Numbered from the stretch's first letter, positions 26,852 to 35,398 are shown. The stretch is 51,684 bases of DNA from Streptomyces adustus (GCF_009377175.1 NZ_VJZD01000039.1:1-51684), one strand, 5' to 3'. Notes: generated from the letters alone by a model not told the origin. Numbers and translations are program-made.

Positions 26852-27346
26852 GTGAGACGAGTGCGCCCTGGGACGGGAGCGTCCCGCGGCGGCGCCGAAG
26901 GCGCTCGTGCCACCCGCGGTGCCTCCACTCGTGCCCCCGGTGAGGAGCGCGCCCTGACCAGCGTCGCGGCCGGCGACCGGTACGAGGGCGAGCAGCCCGC
27001 CGACCTGCCCCGGCTGTGGCACATCACCCTCAGCCTCTCCGGCGCCGCGTCCCCGATCGCGGAGGTCCGGCGCGCCCTGGAACAGCTGGCGCACGACCAT
27101 CCGTTCCTGCTGACCAGCCGGTACGCGCAGGACCACGCGGAGATCCGCTACTGGGAAGAGGCCCGCGACCTGCACGACGCCGCCGCGGTCGCCCTGCGGC
27201 TGTGGGGCGAGCACCGCCAGACCGCGGGCCTGCCGCCCTGGGAGATCGTCGGCCTGGAGGTCATCGACCGGGAGACCTACCACCAGCGCGTCGCCGAGGG
27301 CTACGGACCCCCACCGGCGACCCCGGTCGGCGTGCATCCCTACTAG
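26852..27346 (+). CDS. Conserved-looking hypothetical protein between proB and proA
   Basis: This 164-residue protein starts at GTG 26852 behind a strong AAGGAGG. The first about 50 residues are Arg/Gly/Ala-rich and low complexity. The rest, from LPRLWHITLSLSGAASPIAE through HDHPFLLTSRYAQDHAEIRY and EEARDLHDAAAVALRLW to PPWEIVGLEVIDRET, looks like one compact alpha/beta domain. There is no signal peptide or membrane helix. Its codon bias is normal, so it is a real gene. I do not recognise the function. Position suggests a link to proline metabolism, but that is only neighbourhood. Confidence 0.8.
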   Translation: MRRVRPGTGASRGGAEGARATRGASTRAPGEERALTSVAAGDRYEGEQPADLPRLWHITLSLSGAASPIAEVRRALEQLAHDHPFLLTSRYAQDHAEIRYWEEARDLHDAAAVALRLWGEHRQTAGLPPWEIVGLEVIDRETYHQRVAEGYGPPPATPVGVHPY

Positions 27347-27450
27347 AACCTGCCGGTCCTGCCGGTCCTTCCGGTCCTGCGGCTTTGCCGGGTCCTGCCT
27401 GGCCGTCGGGTCTTGGCGGTCCGTCGGGCCTTGCCGGTCGGCCGGGTCCT

Positions 27451-27564
27451 GCCGGGCCCCTTGCCCGGCCTGTCGGGGCAACAGATCCGGCGGGCCCCTT
27501 GCCCGGGCTGTCGGGGCAACGGATCCGGCGGGCCCCTTGCCCGGGCTGTCGGGGCAACGGATCC
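27451..27564. repeat. Three tandem 38-bp repeats upstream of proA
   Basis: Units at 27451-27488, 27489-27526 and 27527-27564. The last two are identical and the first differs at a few bases. Each unit contains GGGCCCCTTGCCCGGGC, itself partly self-complementary, and CGGGGCAACGGATCC. They may be a terminator array after the upstream gene or slippage-prone spacer DNA. Confidence 0.85.
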
Positions 27565-27697
27565 GGCGTGACCCTGGCCCTTTCGGTGCATGTCCGCCCG
27601 CGTGACCTTCCCCGTTCAGGGGTCTTTCGGGCTTTTCGGACCCTTCGGGTGTTGTCTCGGGGTTTGGGATGAGCCCTGGACGGCCCCGCCCGCGCAC

Positions 27698-27709
27698 TAC
27701 GCTTCCCTC
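27698..27709 (+). promoter_or_regulatory. -10 box of a probable leaderless proA transcript
   Basis: TACGCT (27698-27703) ends 6 bases before ATG 27710 and there is no ribosome binding site. This spacing puts the transcription start at or next to the A of the ATG. No good -35 is visible. Confidence 0.5.
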
Positions 27710-28996
27710 ATGACCACGCTTTCTCCGTACGACTCCATGTCACCGGTCACCCAGGCCGCCTACCGGGCCAAGGCCGCCGCCGCCGACCTCGCGCCGTTGC
27801 CGCGGTCCGTGAAGGACGACGCGCTGCTCGCCGTGGCGGACGCGCTGGAGGTCCGTACGAGTGAAATCGTCGAGGCCAACGCCAAGGACATCGCCAAGGC
27901 CCGCGAGGCCGGCACCAGCGAGGCGATCGTCGACCGGCTCACGCTCACCCCGGAACGGGTGCGGGCCATCGCCTCCGACGTGCGCGACGTCGTCGCCCTG
28001 CCCGACCCGGTCGGTGAGGTCGTCCGCGGCTCCACCCTCCCCAACGGCATCGACCTGCGCCAGGTCCGCGTACCGCTCGGCGTCGTCGGGATCATCTACG
28101 AGGCCCGCCCGAACGTCACCGTCGACGCCGCCGCCCTCTGCCTGAAGTCCGGCAACGCCGTGCTGCTGCGCGGCTCGGCCTCCGCCTACGAGTCGAACAC
28201 CGCCCTCGTGCGCGTCCTGCGGGACGCCGTCGGCGGCGCCGGACTGCCCGCCGACGCGGTGCAGCTCGTCCCCGGCGAGAGCCGCGAGAGCGTCCGCGAG
28301 CTGATGCGCGCCCGCGGCCTGGTCGACGTCCTCATCCCGCGCGGCGGCGCCTCCCTGATCCGCACCGTCGTCGCCGAGTCCACCGTCCCGGTCATCGAGA
28401 CCGGCACCGGCAACTGCCACGTCTACGTCGACGCCCACGCCGACCTGGACATGGCGATCGACATCCTGATCAACTCCAAGGCCCAGCGCGTCAGCGTCTG
28501 CAACGCCGCCGAGACGCTCCTGGTCCACCAGGACATCGCCGCCGAGTTCCTGCCGCGCGCCCTGGACGCCCTCGCCGAGGCCGGCGTCACCGTCCACGCC
28601 GACGAACGGGTCCTGGCGTACGCCGCGGACTCCAAGGCGACCGTCGTGGAGGCCACGCCGGAGGACTGGGAGACCGAGTACCTCTCGTACGACATCGCCG
28701 CCGCCGTCGTCGACTCCCTCGACCGCGCCGTCGAGCACATCCGGCTGTGGACCTCCGGGCACACCGAGGCCATCGTCACCACCTCGCAGCAGGCCGCCCG
28801 CCGTTTCACCCAGTTGGTCGACTCCACCACGGTCGCCGTGAACGCCTCGACGCGCTTCACGGACGGCGGCCAGTTCGGCTTCGGCGCGGAGATCGGCATC
28901 TCCACGCAGAAGCTGCACGCCCGCGGCCCGATGGGCCTGCCGGAGCTCACCAGCACCAAGTACATCGTCACCGGGGACGGCCACATCCGGCGCTGA
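27710..28996 (+). CDS. proA: Gamma-glutamyl phosphate reductase
   Basis: This 428-residue enzyme starts at ATG 27710 ([15 protein letters not shown]). An aldehyde dehydrogenase-like fold is evident: [45 protein letters not shown], the catalytic-cysteine segment [14 protein letters not shown] and [20 protein letters not shown] near the end. It reduces glutamyl phosphate with NADPH to glutamate semialdehyde in proline synthesis, acting with ProB. There is no Shine-Dalgarno sequence; a -10-like box 6 bases upstream suggests a leaderless mRNA. Length fits the family. Confidence 0.96.
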   Translation: MTTLSPYDSMSPVTQAAYRAKAAAADLAPLPRSVKDDALLAVADALEVRTSEIVEANAKDIAKAREAGTSEAIVDRLTLTPERVRAIASDVRDVVALPDPVGEVVRGSTLPNGIDLRQVRVPLGVVGIIYEARPNVTVDAAALCLKSGNAVLLRGSASAYESNTALVRVLRDAVGGAGLPADAVQLVPGESRESVRELMRARGLVDVLIPRGGASLIRTVVAESTVPVIETGTGNCHVYVDAHADLDMAIDILINSKAQRVSVCNAAETLLVHQDIAAEFLPRALDALAEAGVTVHADERVLAYAADSKATVVEATPEDWETEYLSYDIAAAVVDSLDRAVEHIRLWTSGHTEAIVTTSQQAARRFTQLVDSTTVAVNASTRFTDGGQFGFGAEIGISTQKLHARGPMGLPELTSTKYIVTGDGHIRR

Positions 28997-29002
28997 GACG
29001 AG

Positions 29003-29022
29003 CCGCCGTGCGGGCACGGCGG
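29003..29022 (+). terminator. Short GC hairpin after proA
   Basis: CCGCCGTGC and GCACGGCGG can form 9 pairs across a 2-base gap; in practice the loop would open wider. It has no T-run. Likely a weak terminator. Confidence 0.45.
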
Positions 29023-29167
29023 GCCGGGTGGTTTCCGATGAGGCGGGAGCCACCGGTGGGGCGCCTGTGACGGGTGTGCCCTCCAGGCCGGTCTCGCCGC
29101 CACGACGGAACCGTCTCGGCAGGCGGATGAATTTCCATACCGTCTGCCCAAAATGACCCCCCAGGTC

Positions 29168-29179
29168 TACTCTGGATCC
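29168..29179 (+). promoter_or_regulatory. -10 box of a probable leaderless transcript
   Basis: TACTCT (29168-29173) is followed by 6 bases and GTG 29180, the same geometry as at proA and at the next gene. Confidence 0.5.
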
Positions 29180-29764
29180 GTGCCGGAGGACGTGGGGGGC
29201 ACGCCGTTCCCTGACGGCTGGGAGCCCGACGACGACCACGACCGCGGGGTGTCGGACGAAGAGTTCGCCTCCGTGGTCTTCGACGAGGCCTTCGTGCGGG
29301 CGGCCGAGGTGCACGAGCCGTCCGCCGTGGAACGCCTCCTGGCCGCCGCCCAGGCGAGAGCGGAGGCCTCCGAAGCCGAGGCCCGCCGCGCACACGCCAG
29401 GGGCGAGCGGTACGACGACGGGTACGGCCCCGACGGGCCCGGCGATTTCGGCCATGATCCGGACCTCGACGATCTGGCCGACCCCGACGACCCCGATGCC
29501 TCCGAACGCCGCTACGGCCCGCTGTGGGGGTACGGCAGGCAGGTCCGCTGGCATCGCCCCGTCGCCTGGATGCTCGCCCTCGTGATGGGCATCGGCATGG
29601 TCGCGCTGGCCTTCAGCGCGGTCTACCGCGGTGCCTCGTCCGGCGACCACGACCAGGTCCCGCCGCCCGCTTCGACCGGACTCGAACAGGGCAGCGCGGC
29701 CGCCCCCTCCGCTTCCGCCGACCAGCCCCGGCCGGCGGTCCCGGTGCTCCCGAGCACTCCTTGA
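29180..29764 (+). CDS. Single-pass membrane protein, paralogue A
   Basis: I start this 194-residue protein at GTG 29180 because of the -10 box 6 bases before it; ATG 29153 is in frame but lacks a ribosome binding site. The cytoplasmic half is very acidic (DDDHDR, DPDLDDLADPDDPD) and contains SVVFDEAFVRAAEVHEPSAVER, a motif shared with the next gene. One membrane helix follows (about residues 132-152, VAWMLALVMGIGMVALAFSAV), then a short Pro/Ala/Ser-rich outer tail. No enzymatic motif is visible. From memory, homologues at this locus in S. coelicolor are studied around spore-wall synthesis; I cannot verify that here. Confidence 0.8.
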   Translation: MPEDVGGTPFPDGWEPDDDHDRGVSDEEFASVVFDEAFVRAAEVHEPSAVERLLAAAQARAEASEAEARRAHARGERYDDGYGPDGPGDFGHDPDLDDLADPDDPDASERRYGPLWGYGRQVRWHRPVAWMLALVMGIGMVALAFSAVYRGASSGDHDQVPPPASTGLEQGSAAAPSASADQPRPAVPVLPSTP

Positions 29765-29840
29765 ACCCGCTCGGCGATTCTGGTGAGAACCTGTCAGAAC
29801 TTGTCGTGTAGCAGGGCGTTTACCGGGGCTCCGCGCGACC

Positions 29841-29852
29841 TACCCTGAATGT
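29841..29852 (+). promoter_or_regulatory. -10 box of a probable leaderless transcript
   Basis: TACCCT (29841-29846), 6 bases, then ATG 29853. A -35-like TTTACC (29819-29824) lies 16 bases before the -10. Confidence 0.6.
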
Positions 29853-30923
29853 ATGGGCGGACCTGGAGACCCACCTGAGGGGACACCCGAGGGCGCTCCC
29901 GGAAGTGGCGAGGAAGAATACCGATCCGTCGTCTTCGACGAGTCGTTCGTCCGCGCTGCTCGCATCCAGGAGTACTCCGCGCAGGAGCGCATGACCGACC
30001 ACACGCCCGCCGTGCGCCGCCGTCCGCCCCTGCACAGGGGCCTGTCCCGGCAGGCTCTGATCCTGGTCCTGCTGATCGCCGTCGCCTTTGGTACCGCGAT
30101 CTACATGGGTGTACGCAGTCCCTACCAGACCCCCGGGGCGCTCCAGCCGGCCGAGCCGCTGCGGATGACCGTGATCCCGCTCTCCCCGTCGGGCAAGGTG
30201 CCCGGCACGGCCGACCCCGAGTACCTGTACGCACACAGCCCCGCGGCGCAGTTCCGCCTGGGCGCCGAGGGCGTACCGCTGCCCGCCACCCGGGCCACCG
30301 CGCACTTCTCCGAGAGCCAGGTCGTGACCGCCCTGACCACGGCCAAGGACTACATCGTCCGCTCCGCCCTCTACCCCGAGGTGCTCACCGGACAGCAGGT
30401 CCGTCCCGTGCGCGTCCTGCTCGACCCGGACCAACTCGACCAGTTCGACCAGAGCTTCGACCACCCGAGCGCCGACGGCCGGCACGCGCCCACCGGCTGG
30501 CTGATCCGCTTCGACCCCGCCCAGGTGGAGCTGGCCGACCCCAGGATCCGGGTGCAGGGCACGCTGGCGTTCACCGAGAGCGACGCCTCGACCCTGGAGG
30601 TCACCGCCGACCACACCTTCGTGTACGCGCTGCGGCCGACCGGCTCCGGGGCGAAGGCCGAGGTCTCCTTGTTCACCGTCCGGCGCGAGCTGCGCTTCCG
30701 GTTCGACCACGACGACCTGCGCCTGCGCCAGGCCCAGCTGGTCGTCTCCGCCGCCCAGGCCGGCCCGCTGTCCTGCTCCGACGACTCCGCGAACCGACTG
30801 CACCCCCTGCTCGCCGGCCAGACCGCCAAGAGCGGCGGCCCGGCAGGCACCGACCCGTACGCCACGGGCGACGCGGTCGCACTGTGCGGAGCACTGGCCC
30901 CGAGCGCTCAGCCGAAGGTGTGA
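29853..30923 (+). CDS. Single-pass membrane protein with large outer domain, paralogue B
   Basis: This 356-residue protein starts at ATG 29853. Its cytoplasmic part carries SVVFDESFVRAARIQEYSAQER, closely matching paralogue A, then a basic RRRPPLHR stretch and one membrane helix (about residues 70-88, ALILVLLIAVAFGTAIYMG). The about 260-residue outer domain is a mixed alpha/beta fold with two cysteines near its end (LSCSDD and ALCGAL) that could form a disulfide. No catalytic motif is seen. Sharing the inner motif but not the outer domain suggests both proteins dock to one cytoplasmic partner. From memory the S. coelicolor equivalent has been linked to the spore-wall synthesis complex. Confidence 0.82.
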   Translation: MGGPGDPPEGTPEGAPGSGEEEYRSVVFDESFVRAARIQEYSAQERMTDHTPAVRRRPPLHRGLSRQALILVLLIAVAFGTAIYMGVRSPYQTPGALQPAEPLRMTVIPLSPSGKVPGTADPEYLYAHSPAAQFRLGAEGVPLPATRATAHFSESQVVTALTTAKDYIVRSALYPEVLTGQQVRPVRVLLDPDQLDQFDQSFDHPSADGRHAPTGWLIRFDPAQVELADPRIRVQGTLAFTESDASTLEVTADHTFVYALRPTGSGAKAEVSLFTVRRELRFRFDHDDLRLRQAQLVVSAAQAGPLSCSDDSANRLHPLLAGQTAKSGGPAGTDPYATGDAVALCGALAPSAQPKV

Positions 30924-30983
30924 GCCGACGGGCCCGGGCCGGTCCGCCCAGTCCTATCGGCCCTCGTCGGGCCAGTCCCCTGC

Positions 30984-31028
30984 GCGTCAGTCCTCGTCGC
31001 GTCAGTCCTCGTCGCGTCAGTCCTTGTC
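30984..31028. repeat. Three tandem 15-bp repeats over the end of the M48 gene
   Basis: GCGTCAGTCCTCGTC at 30984-30998 and 30999-31013, with a one-base variant at 31014-31028. The unit length is five codons and each copy carries a minus-strand TGA in the M48 frame, so the stop codon itself is triplicated. Confidence 0.85.
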
Positions 31029-32144
31029 GTGCGGCGGGGTGTCCGCCGGGCCCTCCTGCGGGTCCGGCCCGTCCGACGACGGGCGGTCCTTCGGCGGCGG
31101 CGGGCCGGCGAACCCGCCGAAGCCGCGCCGTACCCGGCCGCCCAGGTCCCCCGCTCCGCCGGCGATGTCCGTGACCAGCTTCATCAGCGGGTCCTTGGAG
31201 CTTTTGACATGACCGGCGTAGCTGGCGGCGGACTCCCGGAACGAGTCCGTGACCGAGGTGTCCTTGTCGTCGCCGCGCCGCGGGTAATGACCGTCCATGA
31301 TCCGCTGGTAGTCGCGGGACGCCGCCCACTTCTTCAGCTCGCCCGCGCGCACCGCGGCGAAGGGGTGGGTGCGGGGCAGCACATTGAGGATCTTCAGCAC
31401 GGAGTCGCGCAGGTCGCCGGCCGCGTCGTACTCCTCGGCCTGCTGAAGGAACGCGTCCACGTTCATCTCGTGCAGGTGGTTGCCGCCCGCGATCTTCATC
31501 AGACCGCGCATCGAGGCCTGGAGGTCCTGGCCCACCAGCAGACCCGCCCGGTCGGCGGACAGCTCCGACTTGCGGAACCACTCCCGCAGCGCGGTCACTA
31601 TCCCCATGATCGCGAGGTTGCCCAGCGGTATCCAGGCGACCTTCAGCGCCAGGCTGGTCAGGAACAGCAGGATCGTGCGGTACACCGAGTGGCCGGACAG
31701 CGCGTGGCCCACCTCGTGACCGACGACCGCCCGCATCTCCTCCTCGTCGAGCAGCTCGACCAGGCCCGTGGTGACGACGATGATCGGCTCGTCCAGGCCG
31801 ATGCACATCGCGTTCGGCTGCGGATCCTGGGTGACGTACATCGGCGGGACCTTCTCCAGGTCCAGGATGTAACAGGCGTCCCGCAGCATGTCGTTGAGGT
31901 GGATGAACTGCTGGTCCGACACCCGCACCGAGTCGGACAGGAACAGCAGTCTCAGGCTGCGCTCGGGCAGCAGCCCGCTGAGCGCCTTGAAGACCGTGTC
32001 GAAACCGCTGAGCTTGCGCAGCGCCACCAGCGCGGAACGGTCGGCCGGGTGCTCGTACGCCCGGGAGGAGATCCCCTGGAAGCGCCTGCGCTGCCGGCTC
32101 GGCGCGTGCTCGTGCCCGTTGTGCGGGCGGCCGTCGTCGGACAT
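31017..32144 (-). CDS. M48 family zinc metalloprotease, membrane-associated
   Basis: I start this 375-residue protein at ATG 32144 (MSDDGRPHNG), since GGGGGAA lies about 4 bases before it; ATG 32156 is in frame without a site. The M48 signature HEVGH (about residues 143-147) in VVGHEVGHALSGHS and the third zinc ligand region SELSADRAG (about 193-201) are present. One or two hydrophobic segments (LLFLTSLALKVAWIPLGNLA) lie between them. The C-terminal third is Gly/Pro-rich and acidic. HtpX/Ste24-like proteases act on membrane proteins; the substrate is unknown. It is divergent from the small membrane protein genes and converges on paralogue B. Confidence 0.88.
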   Translation of the reverse strand: MSDDGRPHNGHEHAPSRQRRRFQGISSRAYEHPADRSALVALRKLSGFDTVFKALSGLLPERSLRLLFLSDSVRVSDQQFIHLNDMLRDACYILDLEKVPPMYVTQDPQPNAMCIGLDEPIIVVTTGLVELLDEEEMRAVVGHEVGHALSGHSVYRTILLFLTSLALKVAWIPLGNLAIMGIVTALREWFRKSELSADRAGLLVGQDLQASMRGLMKIAGGNHLHEMNVDAFLQQAEEYDAAGDLRDSVLKILNVLPRTHPFAAVRAGELKKWAASRDYQRIMDGHYPRRGDDKDTSVTDSFRESAASYAGHVKSSKDPLMKLVTDIAGGAGDLGGRVRRGFGGFAGPPPPKDRPSSDGPDPQEGPADTPPHDKD

Positions 32145-32294
32145 GTCTTCCCCCATGTACGTCTGAGTGCCGTGCGGGCGGCGCGCGCCGTGCGGTGCCG
32201 CCGTGTGCCGGTCGGTTTCTGCCTGCCCCCGAGGCTGAGCCCAGCCTAGGCGGAGTTACCGTGTACGGGCAGTACAGCGAAGGAGTCCAACGCC

Positions 32295-32456
32295 ATGGAG
32301 CACACCCCCGCAGCCGCCTGGCTCACCGAGGCCGCGAGCGCGGCCGCCCAGCAAGGGACGGGCAATCTGCTCCGGATCGTCCTGATCGTGATGGTCCTGG
32401 GCTGTGCACTGACCGGGTGGTTCCTGTTGCGGGGCTACAAGCGGAAAGACGACTGA
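32295..32456 (+). CDS. 53-residue single-pass membrane protein
   Basis: ATG 32295 follows GAAGGAGT with 8-base spacing, a strong site. The product MEHTPAAAWLTEAASAAAQQ ... ends with a helix (NLLRIVLIVMVLGCALTGWFLL) and a basic RGYKRKDD tail, so the C-terminus faces the cytoplasm. Codon bias is typical of the genome. The role is unknown. A second tiny membrane protein of similar plan follows 145 bases downstream. Neither has a recognisable family motif. Confidence 0.75.
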   Translation: MEHTPAAAWLTEAASAAAQQGTGNLLRIVLIVMVLGCALTGWFLLRGYKRKDD

Positions 32457-32542
32457 GGGTCTTCGAAGGTTCCCCAACGGCGGAGTCGGCGTGATCGCCG
32501 CCGAGGCGCCCGCATACGATGGGCCGACGTCTTTATCCCGCC

Positions 32543-32575
32543 CTCCCCCATTCTCGGCCCCGCCGAGCGGGGGGA
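32543..32575 (+). terminator. Hairpin between the two small membrane protein genes
   Basis: CTCGGC (32553-32558) pairs with GCCGAG (32562-32567), and flanking C-rich and G-rich runs (CTCCCCC and CGGGGGG) can extend the stem. It is a possible terminator or attenuator before the gene at 32602. Confidence 0.5.
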
Positions 32576-32601
32576 CACCCATCGGATAGGTTCTGCTGAA
32601 G

Positions 32602-32766
32602 ATGAGCTTCCACAGCGCCGCAGCCCAGCTGGTCACTCTCGCCGCCGAGGGCGAGGAGCACGGCGGCAACCACGACAGCCTCAACCCCCTGGTCACGGGC
32701 GGTGGAGCGTTCATCATCCTGCTGCTCCTGCTGTGGATCACCACCCGCTTCAACCGCGACCGCTGA
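32602..32766 (+). CDS. 54-residue single-pass membrane protein
   Basis: ATG 32602 is preceded by a weak CTGAAG and a -10-like TAGGTT (32586-32591). The product has a His/Glu/Gly-rich first half ([10 protein letters not shown] ... [11 protein letters not shown]), a helix [16 protein letters not shown] and a basic tail RFNRDR. The strongly hydrophobic helix plus basic end imply an inner-side C-terminus. nadD follows about 95 bases later. Function unknown. Confidence 0.75.
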   Translation: MSFHSAAAQLVTLAAEGEEHGGNHDSLNPLVTGGGAFIILLLLLWITTRFNRDR

Positions 32767-32861
32767 ACCCGGCGAAGGCCCTCCCGGGTCCGTCCCGGGG
32801 AACTCGTGGCCAAGGCTCTCGGACCGGGCCGGTAGGGTCTGCACGCATGGGAGAGCAGGAC

Positions 32862-33587
32862 ATGCCTACCGGTCCGGTGAACGACCCGGCCGACCCGGCC
32901 GACATGACCGACACGGCGCGCGGCACCTTCGGCGGGCCCCGGCACCACGGCTCGGCGCAGCCAGGGCCCGGCGGGCCGGGCAACGGGCCGTCGACGCCGG
33001 GCAAGCGCCGCTTGGGCGTCATGGGCGGCACCTTCGACCCGATCCACCACGGGCACCTCGTGGCGGCCAGCGAGGTCGCCGCACAGTTCCACCTCGACGA
33101 GGTGGTGTTCGTGCCGACCGGTCAGCCGTGGCAGAAGACCCACCGCAGCGTCTCGCCGGCCGAGGACCGCTATCTGATGACGGTCATCGCGACCGCCGAG
33201 AACCCGCAGTTCTCGGTCAGCCGCATCGACATCGACCGCGGCGGCCCGACCTACACGGTCGACACCCTGCGCGACCTGCGCGCGCTCAACCCCGACGCCG
33301 ACCTGTTCTTCATCACCGGCGCCGACGCCCTCGCCCAGCTCCTGACGTGGCGGGACTCCGAGGAGCTGTTCTCCCTGGCGCACTTCATCGGCGTCACCCG
33401 ACCGGGCCACCAACTCACCGACCCCGGCCTCCCCGAGGGCGGAGTCTCCCTGGTCGAAGTTCCCGCGCTCGCCATCTCCTCCACAGACTGCCGTGCGAGA
33501 GTCGCCAAGGGCGACCCCGTCTGGTATCTGGTGCCGGACGGAGTCGTGCGCTACATCGACAAGCGTGAGCTGTACCGCGGCGAGTGA
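32862..33587 (+). CDS. nadD: Nicotinate-nucleotide adenylyltransferase
   Basis: I choose ATG 32862 because GGAG lies 8 bases upstream; ATG 32847, with TAGGGT 8 bases before it, is an alternative leaderless start. This gives 241 residues, including an unusual Pro/Gly-rich N-terminal extension of about 45 residues. The core starts [20 protein letters not shown] (nucleotidyl HxGH motif) and includes [10 protein letters not shown] and [15 protein letters not shown] (the ISSTxxR motif). It adenylates nicotinate mononucleotide in NAD synthesis. The LCP gene follows 16 bases later, then rsfS; this nadD-rsfS neighbourhood is typical of actinobacteria. Confidence 0.95.
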   Translation: MPTGPVNDPADPADMTDTARGTFGGPRHHGSAQPGPGGPGNGPSTPGKRRLGVMGGTFDPIHHGHLVAASEVAAQFHLDEVVFVPTGQPWQKTHRSVSPAEDRYLMTVIATAENPQFSVSRIDIDRGGPTYTVDTLRDLRALNPDADLFFITGADALAQLLTWRDSEELFSLAHFIGVTRPGHQLTDPGLPEGGVSLVEVPALAISSTDCRARVAKGDPVWYLVPDGVVRYIDKRELYRGE

Positions 33588-33603
33588 GCCGAGAGGGGCA
33601 CCG

Positions 33604-35352
33604 GTGAACGACCGATACGACGCGGAATACGGTGAAGACCAGTACGAACTCGTCGGTTACGACGAGTACGGCCGGCCGATGTACCAGCAGGTCCGGACGC
33701 AGCAGGCGCCCCGGCCCCCGCAGCAGGCGTACGACCCGTACACACAGCAGCAGGGCTACGGGTACGACCCGTACGCCACGGGCAGCCAGCAGCCCGTCTC
33801 CCCGTACGACCCCTACGACACCGGGCAGCAGCCGCAGGTGCCCGCCTACGACGACTACGCCCCCGGGGCGCACCCCGGCTTGGGCACGCAGGGCACGCGC
33901 TCGAACGGCGCTGCCGCCGCCCCGTACGACCCCTACGGGCGGGCCGCCGCCGGCGGCGGACAGCAGCCCCGCGTCGCCGAGCAGACCGCCTACATACCGC
34001 AGCAGGCCGGCCCCGCACCGGACCCGGAGCCGTCCGAGGAGGAGGCGCCCGACGCCTCCGTCCGGTCGCAACCCGATTACAGCACCGGGCAGTTCGCCTT
34101 CGTGGAGGAGCCCGACGGCGACTCCGAGGACGTCATCGACTGGATGGCGTTCACCGAGAACCGCACCGAGCGCCGCGAAGAAGCCCGCCGCCGCGCCCGC
34201 AGCCGTGTCGTCGCCCTGGTGGTGGTCATGGCCCTGTTCGCGGTCGGCGGCGTCGGCTACCTCTGGTACGCGGGCAAGATCCCCGGCCTCGGGAAGTCGG
34301 GGGGCAAGGCCGGCACCACGACCGCCGCGGGCGCCCAGAACCGCGACGTCATCGTCGTCCACCTGCACAACACCAAGAAGGGCGGCACCTCCACGGCGCT
34401 GCTCGTCGACAACACCACCACCAAGCAGGGCACCACCGTCCTGCTGCCCAACTCCCTCGCGGTGACCGGCGACGACGGCGCCTCCACGACGCTCGCCAAG
34501 TCGGTCGACGACGACGGCTCCTCCGGCACCCGCGACGCGCTGAACACGGTCCTCGGCACCGACATCGAGGGCACCTGGCGCCTGGACACCCCCTACCTCC
34601 AGAACCTGGTCGACCTGGTCGGCAACATCGAGGTCGACACCGACACCGACGTCCCCGACCCCGAGGCCGAGAAGAAGAACGCCGCCCCCCTCGTCCACAA
34701 GGGCAAGGACCAGACCCTCAGCGGCAAGATGGCCGTCGCCTACGCCACCTACAGCGCCTCCGGCGAGGCCCAGAACGCCCAGCTGGAACGGTTCGGGCAG
34801 GTCATGCAGGGCGTACTGCGCAAGGTGTCCTCCGACGCCCAGGGGGCGACGGTCACCGTGCAGACGCTGGCGCAGATCCTCGACCCGTCGCTGACCGACA
34901 AGGACCTCGGCGCCTTCCTCGCCAAGCTCGCCGACCTCGCCAAGGGCGGCGACTACAAGACGGCGCTCCTGCCCGTCCAGGACGACGGCACACTGAGCGC
35001 GCAGACCAGCAGCAGCGTGGTCAAGGACGTGCTCGGCGGTACCGCGAAGAGCCCCGACCAGGGATCCGCGGTCCGTGTCTCGGTCCAGAACGCCACCGGC
35101 ACCAAGGGCAACACCGAGAAGGCCCGCGTCGCGCTCCTCAACGGCGGCTTCACCTTCCTGGACGGCGGCACCGCGGACGGCTCCGAGGCCACCTCCGAGG
35201 TCACCTACGCCGACGCCGCCGACAAGGACAACGCCACCGAGGTCGCCAAGACGCTGGGGCTGCCCACCAGCGCCGTGACCAAGGGCAAGGTCTCCGCGAA
35301 CGCGGCCGTCGTGGTCGTCCTGGGCCAGGACTACAAGCCCCCGGCGCTCTAG
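33604..35352 (+). CDS. LCP/LytR_C family membrane protein with degenerate catalytic residues
   Basis: The 582-residue protein starts at GTG 33604 behind GAGAGGGG. Residues 1 to about 150 are a cytoplasmic Tyr/Gln/Pro-rich repeat region (YDPYTQQQGY, YDPYDTGQQPQ), then one membrane helix (about 201-222). The outer part has an LCP-like domain (about 240-450) and a LytR_C domain (about 490-580; VQNATGTKGNTEKARVALL). LCP enzymes attach glycopolymers to the wall, but the usual SIPRDT stretch reads VLLPNSLAV and the RxR stretch reads YATYSASG, so catalytic arginines appear absent. From memory, the S. coelicolor protein at this position (PdtA) is implicated in wall polymer attachment. The gene is close behind nadD. 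Confidence 0.8.
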   Translation: MNDRYDAEYGEDQYELVGYDEYGRPMYQQVRTQQAPRPPQQAYDPYTQQQGYGYDPYATGSQQPVSPYDPYDTGQQPQVPAYDDYAPGAHPGLGTQGTRSNGAAAAPYDPYGRAAAGGGQQPRVAEQTAYIPQQAGPAPDPEPSEEEAPDASVRSQPDYSTGQFAFVEEPDGDSEDVIDWMAFTENRTERREEARRRARSRVVALVVVMALFAVGGVGYLWYAGKIPGLGKSGGKAGTTTAAGAQNRDVIVVHLHNTKKGGTSTALLVDNTTTKQGTTVLLPNSLAVTGDDGASTTLAKSVDDDGSSGTRDALNTVLGTDIEGTWRLDTPYLQNLVDLVGNIEVDTDTDVPDPEAEKKNAAPLVHKGKDQTLSGKMAVAYATYSASGEAQNAQLERFGQVMQGVLRKVSSDAQGATVTVQTLAQILDPSLTDKDLGAFLAKLADLAKGGDYKTALLPVQDDGTLSAQTSSSVVKDVLGGTAKSPDQGSAVRVSVQNATGTKGNTEKARVALLNGGFTFLDGGTADGSEATSEVTYADAADKDNATEVAKTLGLPTSAVTKGKVSANAAVVVVLGQDYKPPAL

Positions 35353-35364
35353 AGCGGGCAACCC

Positions 35365-35398
35365 GCGCCCCACGTGATCCGGTCGTCACGTGGGGCGC
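35365..35398 (+). terminator. Perfect hairpin after the LCP gene
   Basis: GCGCCCCACGTGA (35365-35377) pairs completely with TCACGTGGGGCGC (35386-35398), loop TCCGGTCG. It separates nadD-LCP from rsfS. Confidence 0.85.

Larger units (their letters stand above)
27347..27709. other. 363-base spacer rich in short GC repeats
   Basis: There is no gene. It begins with degenerate CCGGTCCTG-type iterations (27350-27450), continues with three 38-base tandem repeats (listed separately) and ends in an AT-richer stretch leading to the proA start. Confidence 0.7.

Noticed and set aside
27451..27564. Tandem repeats considered as a CRISPR array or replication iterons
   Set aside because: Units abut directly with no unique spacers, and no cas, rep or partition gene is near.
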